Part shown: in pieces, positions 5,147 through 6,068 of the stretch
How the letters are laid out: every line of letters begins with the position of its first letter
Numbering within the stretch: position 1 is the stretch's first letter
DNA from: Bacteroidetes/Chlorobi group bacterium ChocPot_Mid
GTDB taxonomy: Bacteria > Bacteroidota > Ignavibacteria > Kapaibacteriales > UBA2268
Length of the DNA stretch: 6,068 bases
Direction: 5' to 3'
Assembly (NCBI GenBank): GCA_003731675.1
Contig: RCNQ01000247.1
Coordinates: 1-6,068, forward strand
The notes under the pieces: model-generated
Databases searched by the model: none
Told to the model about the DNA's origin: nothing
What the model saw: only the letters and a program-made list of their open reading frames with translations
Translations under genes and position numbers: made by a program

Positions 5147-6068
5147 TTATTTTAATAGGATCATCTTTTCTGTGCAAATTAGAGAGTCATCGATCATTAA
5201 TCTATAATAATAAACACCGCTTGGATAATTACAACCATCAAATGTTAATGAATAGTTGCCTGGTGAGTAGATACCACCAGTTAAATTTTCCAGTTTTTCA
5301 CCAAATTGATTATAAATTTCAATGACTACAAATTTCTCAGATTGAACAATCTCAAATTGAATTTTTGTTTGTTCGTTAAATGGATTAGGATAATTAGAAC
5401 AATTGTCTTTATATAATTCGTAATTATAATCATCATAAGAAACAATAGGGTCATCTTTACAATATAGCAATTTAAATTGGCACTCATCATCATTTGTAAT
5501 TGGTAATCTCAATTTGTTGTAGTCTGATTCAGATTGGACTCCATCCATTACACTAACATATTTGAATGGTGGGCATGCAGAAACCTCTTTACCTGCGGCA
5601 TCTTTTTTAGTTACATCCGGTAATCCCCAAAAATGTCCTAATTCATGTTCGATTAATTCTTGTAAGCTAAGAACTTTATATCCAGTAGCTAAATCATTCA
5701 ATATTGTAGTTCCGGAAACACATTCTTCATTATAAAAGAATCTTTTTTCAGTCCCATAACCAGCAGTTCGTCCAGTAAATTTATCTGTAGAATTAATGAC
5801 AATTCGTGCATTACTACAATCAATTTTACATGTAGTAATATCAACGTGAAAAGTAGATTTAGCTGTCTGAGTATAAGGATCGTCAAATTCACCTTCGTTA
5901 TCAGAAAATTCTACCAGGACATAACAAGCACAAGGTAACTGGTCATATCTACAAAGGCAAGACCAATTATTATGAGATCTTGTTAAAGTTACATCACAAT
6001 ATGCATTACTAAAAACTACGGCTGGAAAACCATATTTATTTCTCATTTGAACATACCCTGGATTATTA
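5147..6068 (-). CDS. Secreted metzincin-like zinc metalloprotease with T9SS type A C-terminal sorting domain, 5' end cut by the window
   Basis: The frame is open to the window edge and the first internal ATG (6044-6046) is not followed by a signal peptide, so the true start lies outside. Numbering from that Met, HELGHFWGLPD (134-144) fits HExxHxxGxxD, with H134, H138 and D144 as likely zinc ligands and E135 as the catalytic base. SVMDG (165-169) downstream fits a metzincin Met-turn at M167. From about residue 216, YPNPFNEQTKIQF followed by VVIEIYNQFGE, YPSGVYYYRL and a final MILLK is a typical T9SS type A sorting domain, which directs export across the outer membrane and surface attachment. 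The visible part has 14 cysteines, many paired closely (CLC, CAC), suggesting disulfides outside the cytoplasm. Substrate is unknown. It converges on mazG and is probably transcribed separately. Confidence 0.82.
   Translation of the reverse strand, partial: NNPGYVQMRNKYGFPAVVFSNAYCDVTLTRSHNNWSCLCRYDQLPCACYVLVEFSDNEGEFDDPYTQTAKSTFHVDITTCKIDCSNARIVINSTDKFTGRTAGYGTEKRFFYNEECVSGTTILNDLATGYKVLSLQELIEHELGHFWGLPDVTKKDAAGKEVSACPPFKYVSVMDGVQSESDYNKLRLPITNDDECQFKLLYCKDDPIVSYDDYNYELYKDNCSNYPNPFNEQTKIQFEIVQSEKFVVIEIYNQFGEKLENLTGGIYSPGNYSLTFDGCNYPSGVYYYRLMIDDSLICTEKMILLK

Noticed and set aside
5131..5325. Plus-strand open frame of 64 residues with a hydrophobic start
   Set aside because: It is antisense to the T9SS sorting domain, which has a strong family signature on the minus strand.
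6044..6046. Internal ATG as the start of the T9SS protease
   Set aside because: The frame stays open upstream to the window edge, no signal peptide follows this Met although the protein must be exported, and there is no ribosome binding site before it.
1..6068. Defence system, mobile element, CRISPR array, tRNA or rRNA
   Set aside because: No transposase, integrase, spacer-repeat pattern or RNA gene structure was seen on either strand. MazG alone, without mazEF or phage genes, is read as a housekeeping enzyme.

Overview
The window is AT-rich. It carries a compact set of housekeeping genes on the + strand, flanked by two minus-strand genes that each run off a window edge. The organism is most likely a member of the Bacteroidota/Chlorobiota/Ignavibacteria group (Ignavibacteria- or Kapabacteria-like). 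Three things point there: a type IX secretion (T9SS) C-terminal sorting domain on the last protein, a DUF2851 family protein, which I know mainly from Bacteroidota and relatives, and weak or absent Shine-Dalgarno sites before several genes. The assignment to phylum is inference; the gene identities are firmer.

Layout. Positions 1-314 (minus) hold the N-terminal three quarters of a QueD/6-pyruvoyl-tetrahydropterin synthase family enzyme. Positions 315-515 are a very AT-rich divergent promoter region. Positions 516-5021 (plus) hold five genes with gaps of 1, 41, 5 and 28 bp, probably one operon: leuC and leuD (two-subunit aconitase-family hydro-lyase, most likely 3-isopropylmalate dehydratase), pyrF (orotidine-5'-phosphate decarboxylase), a DUF2851 protein of unknown function, and mazG (nucleoside triphosphate pyrophosphohydrolase). 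Positions 5022-5146 are a convergent intergenic region with a hairpin that probably ends transcription. Positions 5147-6068 (minus) hold the C-terminal part of a secreted, cysteine-rich, metzincin-like zinc protease with a T9SS sorting domain.

How the genes fit together. LeuC and LeuD form one enzyme of branched-chain amino acid synthesis (or a related 2-oxoacid elongation pathway). PyrF makes UMP, and MazG removes aberrant or surplus nucleoside triphosphates. The operon therefore mixes amino acid and nucleotide metabolism, with a conserved unknown protein (DUF2851) between the two nucleotide genes. The surface protease is a separate unit transcribed towards the operon.

I see no mobile element, CRISPR array, tRNA, rRNA or defence island, and no clear evidence for a new multi-gene system. 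The points most worth a second look are the substrate-recognition loop of LeuD, the 7-bp-period repeats over the stop codons of two consecutive genes, the DUF2851 neighbourhood, and the protease with an apparent aspartate as third zinc ligand.
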